A stretch of 64,000 nt of DNA from Sphingobacterium multivorum. Lineage in GTDB: Bacteria; Bacteroidota; Bacteroidia; Sphingobacteriales; Sphingobacteriaceae. The notes under the pieces are model-generated. The model did no database searches, was not told the origin of the DNA, and was given only the letters and a program-made list of their open reading frames with translations. Below are positions 44,643-54,241 of this stretch, piece by piece; the first letter of the stretch is position 1, and each line of letters starts with the position of its first letter. The translations under genes and the position numbers were made by a program. Where the stretch lies: positions 4,278,001 through 4,342,000 of the forward strand of contig NZ_CP154261.1 in NCBI RefSeq assembly GCF_039511225.1, given 5' to 3'.

Positions 44643-45809
44643 TTACACATAAAAACCTGGCCGTGGTTCCAATATCCCGGGATGCCTGCGCATTTCTTCT
44701 TCGATCAAATCCACCCCCAATCCTGGTCTTTCGCTCAAGACCAGATGACCATTTTTCACCATATCTTTAATCGGATGATCGATGACTTCATCGCGCCAAG
44801 GCACATCATTGAACATAAATTCCTGTCGAAAGAAATTGGGCACAGAGGCACAGACATGTGCACTGGCCAATGTGGAAAGTGGTCCGTTGGGGTTGTGGGG
44901 TGCCAATAACACATTGTATGCTTCCATCATTGTTGCCATACGCTTCATTTCGGAAGGACCACCGCAACGCGTAATATCAGGCATCATAATGTCACAGATA
45001 TTTTTTTCCAATACCGGTCGGATCCCATGACGGGTATAATGTCTTTCGCCCACACAGATTGACACATTGGACGGAATACGCTCCCGCATCGCACGTAGGT
45101 TGTCTGCATTTTCTGGCCCCGCAGGTTCCTCATACCAAGTAATATTCAGTTCAGAAAGACGTTGCGCCATCTGTACGGCCACACGATAATTGAGCATGGC
45201 ATGTGTCTCGATCATGATATCAAAATTGGGTCCAACGCCATCACGTACCGCTTTACTCACCTCAAACGCCAGATCCTGCTGTTCGGCAGTCAAGGTCAGG
45301 TTTGCGGCCAAATCTTCCCCATACAGATAATTTGTATGCGCAAATGGATCAAACTTTAGGCCTGTAAAACCAGCTTCTTTGACTGCTTGTGCTTGTCGCG
45401 CATAATCTTCGGGATTATGCCCACCACCAGTAAACCAATAATTGGCATACAACAGGATCTCTTTACGGAATGCACCGCCCAACAGTTCATAACATGGTAC
45501 ACCAAGCACCTTACCTTTCAAATCCAATAGTGCCATATCAATACCAGAAATGGCGCACATGCTAGCACCATAAGGTCCAATCCAATTGAGGTCGCGGTAG
45601 AGTTTGGTCCAGATAAAATCTGTTTTCATCGGATCCAGACCAATAATACGCTGCCCCACGTGCTTGGCGGCCTCATACACAATGGGGCTGCCAGGCCAGT
45701 TGGTCGCTTCGCCTACACCCGTATGCCCCGTATCAGTGTAAATCTTGACTAAAGTCCAATTATATTTTACGCCTTCAACCAGCCAGACTTTAACATCTAT
45801 AATCTTCAT
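44643..45809 (-). CDS. Enolase-superfamily sugar-acid dehydratase (mandelate racemase type)
   Basis: A 388-residue member of the mandelate racemase/muconate lactonising group, cytoplasmic and Mg-dependent. N-terminal capping domain (about 1-120) and a TIM-barrel with metal and active-site motifs: GFTGLKFDPF, DIMIETHAM, TWYEEPAGP, VGERHYTR, and APHNPNGPL near the end. The look is closest to galactonate dehydratase and related acid-sugar dehydratases, which give 2-keto-3-deoxy acids. Substrate could be galactonate, fuconate or another aldonate. It sits between the GH2 gene (13 bases) and the SDR gene (12 bases). Confidence 0.9.
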   Translation of the reverse strand: MKIIDVKVWLVEGVKYNWTLVKIYTDTGHTGVGEATNWPGSPIVYEAAKHVGQRIIGLDPMKTDFIWTKLYRDLNWIGPYGASMCAISGIDMALLDLKGKVLGVPCYELLGGAFRKEILLYANYWFTGGGHNPEDYARQAQAVKEAGFTGLKFDPFAHTNYLYGEDLAANLTLTAEQQDLAFEVSKAVRDGVGPNFDIMIETHAMLNYRVAVQMAQRLSELNITWYEEPAGPENADNLRAMRERIPSNVSICVGERHYTRHGIRPVLEKNICDIMMPDITRCGGPSEMKRMATMMEAYNVLLAPHNPNGPLSTLASAHVCASVPNFFRQEFMFNDVPWRDEVIDHPIKDMVKNGHLVLSERPGLGVDLIEEEMRRHPGILEPRPGFYV

Positions 45810-45822
45810 TGTTCTACTATTT

Positions 45823-48729
45823 TTAATTTATCTTAAGAATAATCTGTCCGCTTAACTTATCGCCTTTTTTTAACTTTTTGCGCCCATAGCTATGCGGCGA
45901 TCCATAAAAAGGCTCCGAGCCATTATTCGAATAATCAGCTATCAACCATTGTATATGCTGATCCTGTTTCCAGGCTCTTGCATGCTGCTGTCCATTCGAC
46001 AATACCTTTACCGCTGCGGCAGGGCTATGCAAACTTGCCCAGTAAATATTTCCCTTTGTCGACCTAAAGTCGTTCGAACCCAATATATTGGCATCGTCTT
46101 TCCAATCTTTCGCTTGTGGCTTACCGTGCTCTTCTACTTCATACAACGGTAGGGCATACAATACAGCCTCCCCCTCGTTGCGTCCGATATGATTGGCAGG
46201 ATAAGTGGAAAATGATCCATTTCGCGACCATGCCAACTTATCGTAAGATAAAGGCAATTCTAGCATCAGACCAGCTTGATAGAGATTCATTTCCTGTCCC
46301 TGCTGATAAACCATTTCATACTCCACCCGCAATAGGCCATTTTTAAGGAAAACAAATTTTTGTTTTCCGGTGCCTTGCTGATACCGCAGGTCGAAGTGAA
46401 CACTTATACTGTCGCCTGTCTGACTGGCTTCTGCAGCATCCGCAAATAAGGTATACTGCTCGTACTGTTTCAATGGCGCAATGTTATTTTGATAGGTCTC
46501 TCCCGCCACATTTGGCTTGCCCCCATCTTCCGCATTTGCTTCGATGAGCGCTAACGCCGGCCCCTTCGTCAAAATAAGCTCACCATCTTTGCGCACAGCA
46601 AGCAATTTGCCATAGGTTCGGCTGAAAGTATAATTCACATTTCCCTGCTTTACATAAATATACGCCGAATCTTGTTTGAGCTGTAATTCCGTAGCCGAAA
46701 ACTTTTCCTGATTTTTGGCAACTTTCTCAAAAAGCTCATTTTCAACCTCGTTTTGCTGATTGTCCATGGCAATAATTCGCAATGAGCCATAATCCGCTTG
46801 GATCGGTAAAACGACCTCGCTACTCGTCCGCGGTCCAATCGCTGCCCTAAAAGGAACCTCCTTACCATCTACAATGGCCACAAGTTTGAGCTGATCAAGG
46901 GAAAGAAAATCGTATCTGTTTTCAATATTGACCACCACTTTACCATTCTTCAATTGCGGTGTACCGATCCTGACAGGCGAATAAGCCTTTTTCATTCCAA
47001 AATACTCTGGTTTTGGCCTACGCCATCCATCAATCGGTCCCCAAGGTCCATAACCCACGATACGTCCATCGGGCAGATGAAAGGTATCATCGATTCCACT
47101 CCATATAGCACCACCCAAGTTGGCCGAATGCTTATAGATAGCATCAACAAAAGTTACTAAGGGGGCATTATAAGCATCGCGGATACCAGGGTCGGTCAGC
47201 AATTCACGCCGGTTGTAGGTCGACAAATGGGCATATTCACCAAATAAAGTGGGCCTTTTCATGGTATCGGTAGCCGCAGGACCATCGATACCCGGATAGT
47301 GGTAATTGGCAATATCCGCTTTACTTCCGCCATTATTAAAGCCACCCCAGGTCTGATCGTGAAAACTGGTTGGACGCGTTGGATCCAAGGCCTTCACACG
47401 CGTATTGACTTCAGCCCACAGCGGGCTCCAATGCGACTCATTGCCCAGCGACCAGAATAATATCGACGGATGATTGCGGTTGCTCAGTACATTATCGATG
47501 TTTGCCCCCAACATGACGGGCAAAAAACGTTTGTCTTTGTAGTCCCATTTTCGCCAAATCGGTGATGCACCATGTTGTATCCAGCTCAAAGCCGCTTCAC
47601 TCTCCACATACATTCCCAACTCGTCTGCCGCATTCAAAAATTCTTCCGATGGCGGGTAGTGCGACGTGCGGATGTAATTGACATTGGCCTGTTTAAATAA
47701 AACAACATCCTGCCGATCTATTGCCGGATCAGATGCTCGACCATTCAGCGGATGTACCTCATGTCGATTGACCCCTCTCAATTTGACGGGTTTGCCGTTT
47801 ACCATCAACTGATTTTTGACGACTTCAATTTCACGAAATCCGACCTTTTGCTTGTTGGTCTGTATCGCCTTTCCATCCGCAATTAATGCCGTTTCCAACA
47901 CATAGAGGTAAGGTGTCTCCGCCGACCAGTGCATCGGTTTTTTTACTGCTAATAGACTTTCGATCTGTTTATGGCACCCTACCCCAAGCTGAATCTTGTC
48001 GGAGGATTTTTCAAGCACTGTCTTGCCGTCAGCATCTCGGAGTACGTAGTGCAATTGAACCTGCTGCTGCTGGTTTGAACTATTTTGTACCAAGCCCGCA
48101 AGTTTAAGCGCTGCATGGACATATTTTGAATCGAAATCAGTTGCAACCACCGCATCCGAAATATGCACCTTAGGCACTGTAAACAAAGTTGCTTTGCGCA
48201 AAATTCCACCCACAGTATGCACTGCGTACTGAGACACACAAGACAATATATCACTGATGGTATTGGCCTGAATTTCTACAGTCAGTTTATTTTTTCCTTT
48301 GTTGACCTTTCCAGTTAGGTCGACCTGAAAAGCTACAAATCCACCTTCATGTTCACCAACTACCTGATCGTTTACCTTGACAAGCGCATGTGAACTGACT
48401 CCGTCAAAGCGAATGTATACTGGATTGCCTTCCCAATCGTCGGGTACATCAAACAAACGCTCGTACACTGCCGTTTCACCCGCAGCGACATGCTGGCCTT
48501 GCATTTCCCATTCTCCCGGTACCTGAATGGCCACGGGCTTCGTATTGGCCATCCTGAAGCTCCACTGTCCATTTAACAGTATCCGGCTGGTTTTACTTGT
48601 GGCCAACTGGTCGGGCAAGGGCGTCAAAAATGGTCCAGCCTGTTGTGCCGACAGATTTCCCAGGGACGAACAGGCCAGCAACAGCGCTAACCAGCTTCCT
48701 TTGCTTAATTTGAATTTACATAATTCCAT
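45823..48729 (-). CDS. GH2 beta-galactosidase-like enzyme, operon copy 2
   Basis: About 968 residues from the Met at 48729, which gives a signal peptide ending NLSAQQ; the frame extends to 48753. Domains: sugar-binding jelly roll (about 45-185), Ig-like (about 190-300), TIM barrel (about 305-590) with acid/base Glu431 (LGNESHW) and nucleophile Glu498 (LFGEYAH), and a C-terminal beta-galactosidase small-chain-like domain (about 680-968). It retains both catalytic Glu residues. The start overlaps the end of the RraA gene by 14 bases, so translation is coupled. Probably periplasmic, acting on imported oligosaccharides. Confidence 0.92.
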   Translation of the reverse strand: MELCKFKLSKGSWLALLLACSSLGNLSAQQAGPFLTPLPDQLATSKTSRILLNGQWSFRMANTKPVAIQVPGEWEMQGQHVAAGETAVYERLFDVPDDWEGNPVYIRFDGVSSHALVKVNDQVVGEHEGGFVAFQVDLTGKVNKGKNKLTVEIQANTISDILSCVSQYAVHTVGGILRKATLFTVPKVHISDAVVATDFDSKYVHAALKLAGLVQNSSNQQQQVQLHYVLRDADGKTVLEKSSDKIQLGVGCHKQIESLLAVKKPMHWSAETPYLYVLETALIADGKAIQTNKQKVGFREIEVVKNQLMVNGKPVKLRGVNRHEVHPLNGRASDPAIDRQDVVLFKQANVNYIRTSHYPPSEEFLNAADELGMYVESEAALSWIQHGASPIWRKWDYKDKRFLPVMLGANIDNVLSNRNHPSILFWSLGNESHWSPLWAEVNTRVKALDPTRPTSFHDQTWGGFNNGGSKADIANYHYPGIDGPAATDTMKRPTLFGEYAHLSTYNRRELLTDPGIRDAYNAPLVTFVDAIYKHSANLGGAIWSGIDDTFHLPDGRIVGYGPWGPIDGWRRPKPEYFGMKKAYSPVRIGTPQLKNGKVVVNIENRYDFLSLDQLKLVAIVDGKEVPFRAAIGPRTSSEVVLPIQADYGSLRIIAMDNQQNEVENELFEKVAKNQEKFSATELQLKQDSAYIYVKQGNVNYTFSRTYGKLLAVRKDGELILTKGPALALIEANAEDGGKPNVAGETYQNNIAPLKQYEQYTLFADAAEASQTGDSISVHFDLRYQQGTGKQKFVFLKNGLLRVEYEMVYQQGQEMNLYQAGLMLELPLSYDKLAWSRNGSFSTYPANHIGRNEGEAVLYALPLYEVEEHGKPQAKDWKDDANILGSNDFRSTKGNIYWASLHSPAAAVKVLSNGQQHARAWKQDQHIQWLIADYSNNGSEPFYGSPHSYGRKKLKKGDKLSGQIILKIN

Positions 48730-49423
48730 ATTTTTCAAATGCTTCTTTGGCACCCATGCCTTCCATAACCTTATTCAATACGACTTTTTCTGCTCTCGCT
48801 TTTTCAAATGCCCGAGCGAAAACCTCCTGTTCATGTTCGCGTGGTACCACGCAGACACCATCAATATCGCCGATCAGCATATCGCCATCCTTGATCAGGA
48901 CATTCCCAAAATGGATGGGAACACGCCAGTCAATAACCTTTCCTCGTGGTGCCTGATCCTGTGCATAACAGCCCATCGAGAAACAAGGAAATTCAAGTGC
49001 CAAAATCCCCACGGTATCTCTTGAGTAGCCATTGACAATCGCCCCATGTGCACCCAATGTTTTGGCCCGCGCACTCATAATCTCCCCCCAAAGCGCATAG
49101 TCAGGCGAAGAGCCACTGCAAATATAAATCTCGCCCGGACGTAGATCATCCAAAGCTTCAAGCATAAATCCAAATGATTTAGCCAGTACAGGATTCTTCG
49201 ACTGTTGTTCAGCATTTCCGCAAACATCGGCCTCCAATACCGTCATTGCCCGACCAATTAAAAACAAATCTGATTTTAACGGCCTTATATTCGGTGGCAG
49301 AAATTGATGGAACAATCCCATTTTGTCCATCACGTCCCCAATGACAGCTGTAAAAAGTTCCTTACGGATCAGCTCAAAAAGCTCCCCATCATTTGCCCAT
49401 TCCACCAGATAGTTTTTTTTCAT
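48716..49423 (-). CDS. RraA-family protein, possible 2-oxo-acid aldolase
   Basis: A 235-residue member of the RraA/HMG-aldolase-like family: TAVIGDVMDKMG near the N-terminus, GHAGAIVNG-like block (LGAHGAIVNGYSRD) and IDGVCVVP near residue 195. Family members include the RNase E inhibitor RraA and class II pyruvate aldolases that split 4-hydroxy-2-oxo acids. The aldolase residues around GAxVNGxxRD are kept (Arg-Asp). Placement between two GH2 genes and a sugar-acid dehydratase suggests the aldolase role, cleaving the 2-keto-3-deoxy product. That role is inferred from context. Confidence 0.88.
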   Translation of the reverse strand: MKKNYLVEWANDGELFELIRKELFTAVIGDVMDKMGLFHQFLPPNIRPLKSDLFLIGRAMTVLEADVCGNAEQQSKNPVLAKSFGFMLEALDDLRPGEIYICSGSSPDYALWGEIMSARAKTLGAHGAIVNGYSRDTVGILALEFPCFSMGCYAQDQAPRGKVIDWRVPIHFGNVLIKDGDMLIGDIDGVCVVPREHEQEVFARAFEKARAEKVVLNKVMEGMGAKEAFEKYGIM

Positions 49424-49523
49424 TTTTTATATAAATTAGATCATGTTACCACAAAATGAACCCGAATTGTGTTTGCGCCGCAGATAAATGATTTGATCAA
49501 TCCAAGCCCACATCGTGATACCA

Positions 49524-52493
49524 TTAGAATTTTAATGTGATAGATCCCTGGCAGGGTGACGCTTCCAAAGTCTTGCAGTAATTGCCCCAGGCAATTTCAG
49601 GATAATCCCATTTGTTGTTTACATACAGAACCAGCTGTTCATTTTCCAGGCGATCCAAACGGCACGCATTGTCGCCCAGTGGAGAAACCACATGCATCAG
49701 GTTCTTTGCACCACTACCCAAAGAATAGTAGTATATATTTTCTTTCATGCCCTTCGCCTGCTGCGTTAGCGGATGCTGGCTACGTGCACCTTTATCGGCC
49801 CAATAGTAATAGTTGTGCGTATCCATGTACCAGGGCTGCTTAGGCTCTTGACCATACGGCGTCGTATCCATAGAAGACAAGCATGCTGTTCCTTCATTGC
49901 CCGCAAATGATTCTTGGGGATAATCGTTCCAATAACCATTTCTGCTCCAGGCAATACGATCGAGCTCGTTGCTTAGATAATACTTAAGGCCGATCTCACG
50001 CAGGTAGCCATTGGGCTCACCTTGGGTATGATATAAAGTCTTCATTTCTCCTTTACCGTCGATAGTTAGATCAAACTGAATGGATAAACTGCCATTTTTT
50101 CCCACAATCGATACCAGGGCCAAATTGTCTTTGATATGCACATCCAATTTGCTCAATTGCCAATTTCTATCTTCGAGTAGGTATTTACTTGCACTTTTGC
50201 GTACTTCTGCACCAGTCAGGTGATTGAGGTTGATGTCCATATTTAAGAAAGGACCTTTTTGAATCACTACCTTACCACCAATTGTTGCATTTTCAATCAG
50301 GCCTGTTGCTTTCGAAATCGGAAAGGTGAAGTTTTTTCCCCTGATCAGATAAAGACCAGACTCTTCAACAAGCTGAATATCTCCATTCTGAGTCGATTCA
50401 GGCATTTTAACCGGATGCTCACCCAAGAAATAACGATAGCTATCCAGCATCAACCCTTTGCCATCCACAAAGCGCAAAGCCAGTTGCTCCCCCTGCTGCC
50501 AGGCTAAACCAGGCAGTTGAATATAGCCTTTCTGATGCGGTGCGATGTCGGGTAATCCTAAGGTGTAGGTCTTTCCGTCATAGGTGTACTGCAGTTTAAT
50601 TTCCTGGAGCGAAGTATGATCAAATCGATTATATACGGGGATCGTTAGCGGCTGAAAGCGGGCAAAATCAGGTATAATCTTTCCTTTCAAGGTGATCAAT
50701 ACAGTAGACTGTGCTTTTTTTGTTGACCAAAATTCAGGTTTCTTGCGTCGCCAAACATCGACGATCCCCCACTCACCGTAGCCTATCGCCTGCCCCTGAA
50801 AATCTTCGGGTTTGGCGGTATGGGCAAATTCCTTCCAAAAAGCAGTTCCTTTCTTGAGCTGTTGTGGAATCATAAATACTTCGTCCACATAGCCCCATAT
50901 TGCACCGCCAAGGCCGCCCTGCTTTGGAAACAACCCACCCCACATCATGTCCATGGAGATTCCCCAAAATTCACGGATATTCGGATCATCCTGTAAAGTT
51001 TTATAGGTATAACAGGCTGGATGAGCCCATTCATCAAATAAAGCCGGAATGCCATGGCCCTCAAAGTTACGCGTGGTCTTGCCATACTGTGTCAAGTTGC
51101 CATACACGTCCTGATAATGCATACTCAGGATTTCATAAATCTTAGGTTCGGTAGTTTGCGAGCCCGGATAACTCCAAATAATAGGTCTTGTCGGATCTGC
51201 ACGCTTCACAAAGTCATGACTTTGCTTAAAGTTGTCGCCGTAGATCGACTCATTACCAATGGACCAGAAAAGTACAGCCGGATGGCTTTTAAAAGTATTA
51301 ACCATCTCGCGCGATTGGCTCAGGTATTGGTCCGTCTTTTTCGGATCATTTTGTGAAGCGCCAGGTGCATAATTTTTTTGCCTGTAGGTATCCACAAAAC
51401 AGATTGCGGTCTCCACTTCAACATAGATACCATATTGATTACAACATTCAACGAAACGCTCCGTCGGCGGATAATGCGAAGTACGAATGAAATTGATATT
51501 TGCTTCTTTAAACAATTGAACATCCAGGCTATCGTAATAGGCCGAAGCACTGCGTCCTAAGGTCGGGTGCATATCGTGCCGATTGGCGCCACGTAGCTTG
51601 ACAGGTTTGCCGTTTACCATCAGCTGGTCTTTCACCACTTTTACTTCACGGAAACCGACCGATTTATGAAAGGCATACGTAGCCTTCCCCTGCTCTTTCA
51701 CTTCCACATCCAACCGATAAAGATTGGGATGTTCGGCATCCCATTTTAGCGGTGCAGCTACACGGAATACATGGCTGTTAGCACCATCTACAATTGGTCT
51801 TTCAGGATGTTCCAAGACAATACTTTTGCCGTTCGGATCAGTCAATGTATACCTAATCGTAGCTCCTTTGGCTAGAAAACCGTCAAAATCCAATTTTAGC
51901 TGAGCGTCCGTATACGACGCATCAAAGGCCGTTTCGAGATTAAAGTCGGTCAGCGAATGTGCAGCTGTTGCAAATAAGGTGACATCCCGCAAGATTCCAC
52001 CTATCGGATGATGTGCATAGCCCGATGCGTACGAAATATCATCCAGCTGATCCTGTACCTCCAGTTCGATTTCATTTTGCTTTCCAAAAATCACATAGGG
52101 CGTAATATCTACTTCCCAACGCGTAAATCCACCTTGATGGCTCGTAACCGCTTTACCATTGATGCTAAGTTTGGCGAAGCTATACACACCGTCAAAGCGG
52201 ATGATTGTCTTTTTGCCTTTATACTTGCTGGGTACCAAGAATTTACGGCTATAAAAAAAAGAATTGTCGTGTTGAATACCGTAGCCCTGCATCACAGCTT
52301 CCCCGGGAACTTGAATATTTTCCCAGGCCGAACTGCGATCAAATTTGAAATTCCATTGGCCATTTAAGGATTGTACAGGAGCTTTCAGACCAGTCACTTT
52401 GTCCGGCAACTGATAAGCCGCCTGCTGCGCCATCGCCAAACTCCCCATTACTATACACAAGGCCAACAACAGCAGTTTTTGTAGTTTTTTCAT
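49524..52493 (-). CDS. GH2 beta-galactosidase-like enzyme, operon copy 1
   Basis: First gene of the six-gene operon. It has 989 residues, with a signal peptide ending SLAMAQQ, an N-terminal sugar-binding domain (about 40-175), an Ig-like domain (about 180-285), a TIM barrel (about 290-590) with acid/base Glu415 (IGNESIYG) and nucleophile Glu488 (FDEWAHP), and a C-terminal domain. It is related to, but clearly different from, the GH2 enzyme at 45823 (nucleophile context differs), so the two probably act on different linkages. A TATCTTTG element lies about 60 bases upstream. The gene is divergent from the AraC regulator at 52710. Confidence 0.92.
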   Translation of the reverse strand: MKKLQKLLLLALCIVMGSLAMAQQAAYQLPDKVTGLKAPVQSLNGQWNFKFDRSSAWENIQVPGEAVMQGYGIQHDNSFFYSRKFLVPSKYKGKKTIIRFDGVYSFAKLSINGKAVTSHQGGFTRWEVDITPYVIFGKQNEIELEVQDQLDDISYASGYAHHPIGGILRDVTLFATAAHSLTDFNLETAFDASYTDAQLKLDFDGFLAKGATIRYTLTDPNGKSIVLEHPERPIVDGANSHVFRVAAPLKWDAEHPNLYRLDVEVKEQGKATYAFHKSVGFREVKVVKDQLMVNGKPVKLRGANRHDMHPTLGRSASAYYDSLDVQLFKEANINFIRTSHYPPTERFVECCNQYGIYVEVETAICFVDTYRQKNYAPGASQNDPKKTDQYLSQSREMVNTFKSHPAVLFWSIGNESIYGDNFKQSHDFVKRADPTRPIIWSYPGSQTTEPKIYEILSMHYQDVYGNLTQYGKTTRNFEGHGIPALFDEWAHPACYTYKTLQDDPNIREFWGISMDMMWGGLFPKQGGLGGAIWGYVDEVFMIPQQLKKGTAFWKEFAHTAKPEDFQGQAIGYGEWGIVDVWRRKKPEFWSTKKAQSTVLITLKGKIIPDFARFQPLTIPVYNRFDHTSLQEIKLQYTYDGKTYTLGLPDIAPHQKGYIQLPGLAWQQGEQLALRFVDGKGLMLDSYRYFLGEHPVKMPESTQNGDIQLVEESGLYLIRGKNFTFPISKATGLIENATIGGKVVIQKGPFLNMDINLNHLTGAEVRKSASKYLLEDRNWQLSKLDVHIKDNLALVSIVGKNGSLSIQFDLTIDGKGEMKTLYHTQGEPNGYLREIGLKYYLSNELDRIAWSRNGYWNDYPQESFAGNEGTACLSSMDTTPYGQEPKQPWYMDTHNYYYWADKGARSQHPLTQQAKGMKENIYYYSLGSGAKNLMHVVSPLGDNACRLDRLENEQLVLYVNNKWDYPEIAWGNYCKTLEASPCQGSITLKF

Positions 52494-52554
52494 ATCATAA
52501 TAGGTTGTAATTCCACCCGATTAGAACGCCATACTTCGTTGTTACATTCTTTGT

Positions 52555-52562
52555 CAAAGATA
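52555..52562 (-). promoter_or_regulatory. Probable -7 element of the GH2 operon
   Basis: The minus strand reads TATCTTTG, a perfect TAnnTTTG, about 60 bases before the GH2 start at 52493. A TTG lies 23 bases before it, a looser fit than usual for the -33 element. Confidence 0.5.
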
Positions 52563-52658
52563 GCTGCTCCCACACTTCAATACTACAACTGGTTATACAA
52601 AAACTAAAACTATTTACACCCTAATAGAAGACATTGAAATATTATTAAGTGAATATTG

Positions 52659-52688
52659 TTTGATATATGTGTAAATACTGTATTTTTG
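52659..52688 (+). promoter_or_regulatory. Consensus promoter of the AraC gene at 52710
   Basis: TTTG (52659-52662) is followed after 18 bases by TATTTTTG (52681-52688), matching the Bacteroidota -33/-7 pattern. The predicted leader to the AraC ATG at 52710 is only about 15 bases. Confidence 0.65.
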
Positions 52689-52709
52689 CAGTAACCAATT
52701 TAGCTATGT

Positions 52710-53588
52710 ATGAACAAATTATCCAAACCCCAATTTATTGAGCTTACTCCGCCTAGCGAAAAAACAATCCATGTTAAATTGGTCGATCAGGAATTTTTGA
52801 GCAATCCGTTGCACTTTCACGAGCTCTGTGAGCTGGTGCTGATCGTGGAAAGTTTCGGCAAGCGCATTGTGGGCAACAATGTAGCGACCTTTACAGAAGG
52901 AGACCTGGTCTTGATGGGTCCCAATATTCCCCATATCTGGCGCAACGACAATTTATTTCTACAGCAGGATAATGATTTGCGTGCCCGCGCCATCGTTGTC
53001 TATTTTCCGGCAGATTTCTTACTTCGTCTGACCGACGAACATCAAACCATCCAGGCCATGCAGCAATTTATCCGCAAGGCGCAGCGCGGACTTCGTTTTT
53101 ATGGCGAAACACGCGACAAGGCACAACGCTTAATGGAAAAACTCAGTGATAAAGAAGGATTTTCGAAAATAATCGAATTCCTCAACCTAATTCAGTTGCT
53201 ACAGGAAACAGCCGAATTTGAAAATTTGGCTTCCGACGGTTATCGCCCCACTTTCAGTGAGCAGGAGACCCAGCGCATCAATAAGGTTTACCTCTACGTG
53301 ATGAGCAACTTTAAGGAGGAGGTTAATCTACAAGTTGCCAGCGACATGCTCAATATGACACCCAACGCTTTCTGTCGCTTTTTTAAACGGCATACCCAGA
53401 AACCCTTTTCTCGTTTTGTCAATGAAATGCGCATTGGTCATGCCTGTAAACTGCTGATGGATCGGACACTCAGCATATCGGAGATTTGCTACGAATGTGG
53501 TTATCAAAATCTGACCAACTTCAATAAGTTTTTTAAATCCATTATGAACAAAACACCACGCGAGTTTCGTAAAGAGATGGATCTGTAG
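52710..53588 (+). CDS. AraC-family transcriptional regulator with cupin sensor
   Basis: A 292-residue regulator. N-terminal cupin (about 30-115; PLHFHELCELVLIVESFGKR, then LMGPNIPHIW), linker, and C-terminal AraC double HTH (about 190-288; QVASDMLNMTPNAFCRFFKRHTQKPF, ISEICYECGYQNLTNFNKFFKSI). A paralogue of the protein at 32704-33576. It is divergent from the GH2 operon and convergent with the SusC/SusD operon, so it is the best candidate for control of the 42888-52493 operon. Confidence 0.94.
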   Translation: MNKLSKPQFIELTPPSEKTIHVKLVDQEFLSNPLHFHELCELVLIVESFGKRIVGNNVATFTEGDLVLMGPNIPHIWRNDNLFLQQDNDLRARAIVVYFPADFLLRLTDEHQTIQAMQQFIRKAQRGLRFYGETRDKAQRLMEKLSDKEGFSKIIEFLNLIQLLQETAEFENLASDGYRPTFSEQETQRINKVYLYVMSNFKEEVNLQVASDMLNMTPNAFCRFFKRHTQKPFSRFVNEMRIGHACKLLMDRTLSISEICYECGYQNLTNFNKFFKSIMNKTPREFRKEMDL

Positions 53589-53605
53589 CCACAACTAACA
53601 AGGAA

Positions 53606-53625
53606 GGCTGTACAAAAGTACAGCC
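53606..53625. terminator. Hairpin between the AraC and surface-lipoprotein genes
   Basis: A perfect eight-base stem GGCTGTAC / GTACAGCC with a four-A loop lies between the convergent stops at 53588 and 53659. There is no strong T-run on either side, so termination strength is uncertain. Confidence 0.55.
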
Positions 53626-53658
53626 CTCTCCCACCAATTTACTGAAACTAACACCTAT

Positions 53659-54222
53659 TTAAAAACCTTTTATTGTTTTCAGCGTATAATCTTGGACGTC
53701 ACCATTCGCTGCTGTCACCCGATACATTCTATCCTGTGAAAAATCGCCTGGCTTACCCAATACTGGAGCTCCATTGAGCGGCGAAACCACCGAAACATCC
53801 GACACGGTGATCGTAACCCACAGATTAGCAAGTTGATCTTTTTGAATTCGTTTTTTAAACTCATCGAATAACATCTGCTTGGTGACGGATCCCGAAGGCC
53901 CTGCCTTCTTAACAGAATTGATATCGTACGAAATCGTAGACGTATATCCTTTTTGTCCATTTGTATCAAAAGCTACCGCCGTATTCTTAAAAACGACCTC
54001 ACAGACCCGATCAGGCTCAATCTCCTGCATGGGAGTTCCTTTCTGTATGGTATCATTATATAGAAAGCGGTATGAATAACTTACTGCAGTCAATTTGTTG
54101 TCCGGCGAATTTGGCAGTTCTTCATAGCCCTTTTTCAAACAACTTCCCATCACCATGAGCGTCAGTGCGCCGAGTAAAATACGCCCTATTTTGTAATTTA
54201 TTTTATGCATAATCAATTTCAT
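53659..54222 (-). CDS. SusCD-associated surface lipoprotein (187 aa)
   Basis: Third gene of the minus-strand SusC/SusD operon, 19 bases after the SusD stop. The Met at 54222 gives a signal region with a lipoprotein site (MVMGSC before LKKG). The remaining 160 residues are polar and beta-rich (TAVSYSYRFLYND; LWVTITVSDVSVVSPL; DYTLKTIKGF). I know no named family with confidence; such operon-end lipoproteins in Bacteroidota often bind glycan at the surface. Internal Met residues at position 5 are also possible starts. Confidence 0.82.
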   Translation of the reverse strand: MKLIMHKINYKIGRILLGALTLMVMGSCLKKGYEELPNSPDNKLTAVSYSYRFLYNDTIQKGTPMQEIEPDRVCEVVFKNTAVAFDTNGQKGYTSTISYDINSVKKAGPSGSVTKQMLFDEFKKRIQKDQLANLWVTITVSDVSVVSPLNGAPVLGKPGDFSQDRMYRVTAANGDVQDYTLKTIKGF

Positions 54223-54241
54223 TATATCTGTATACCAGTTT

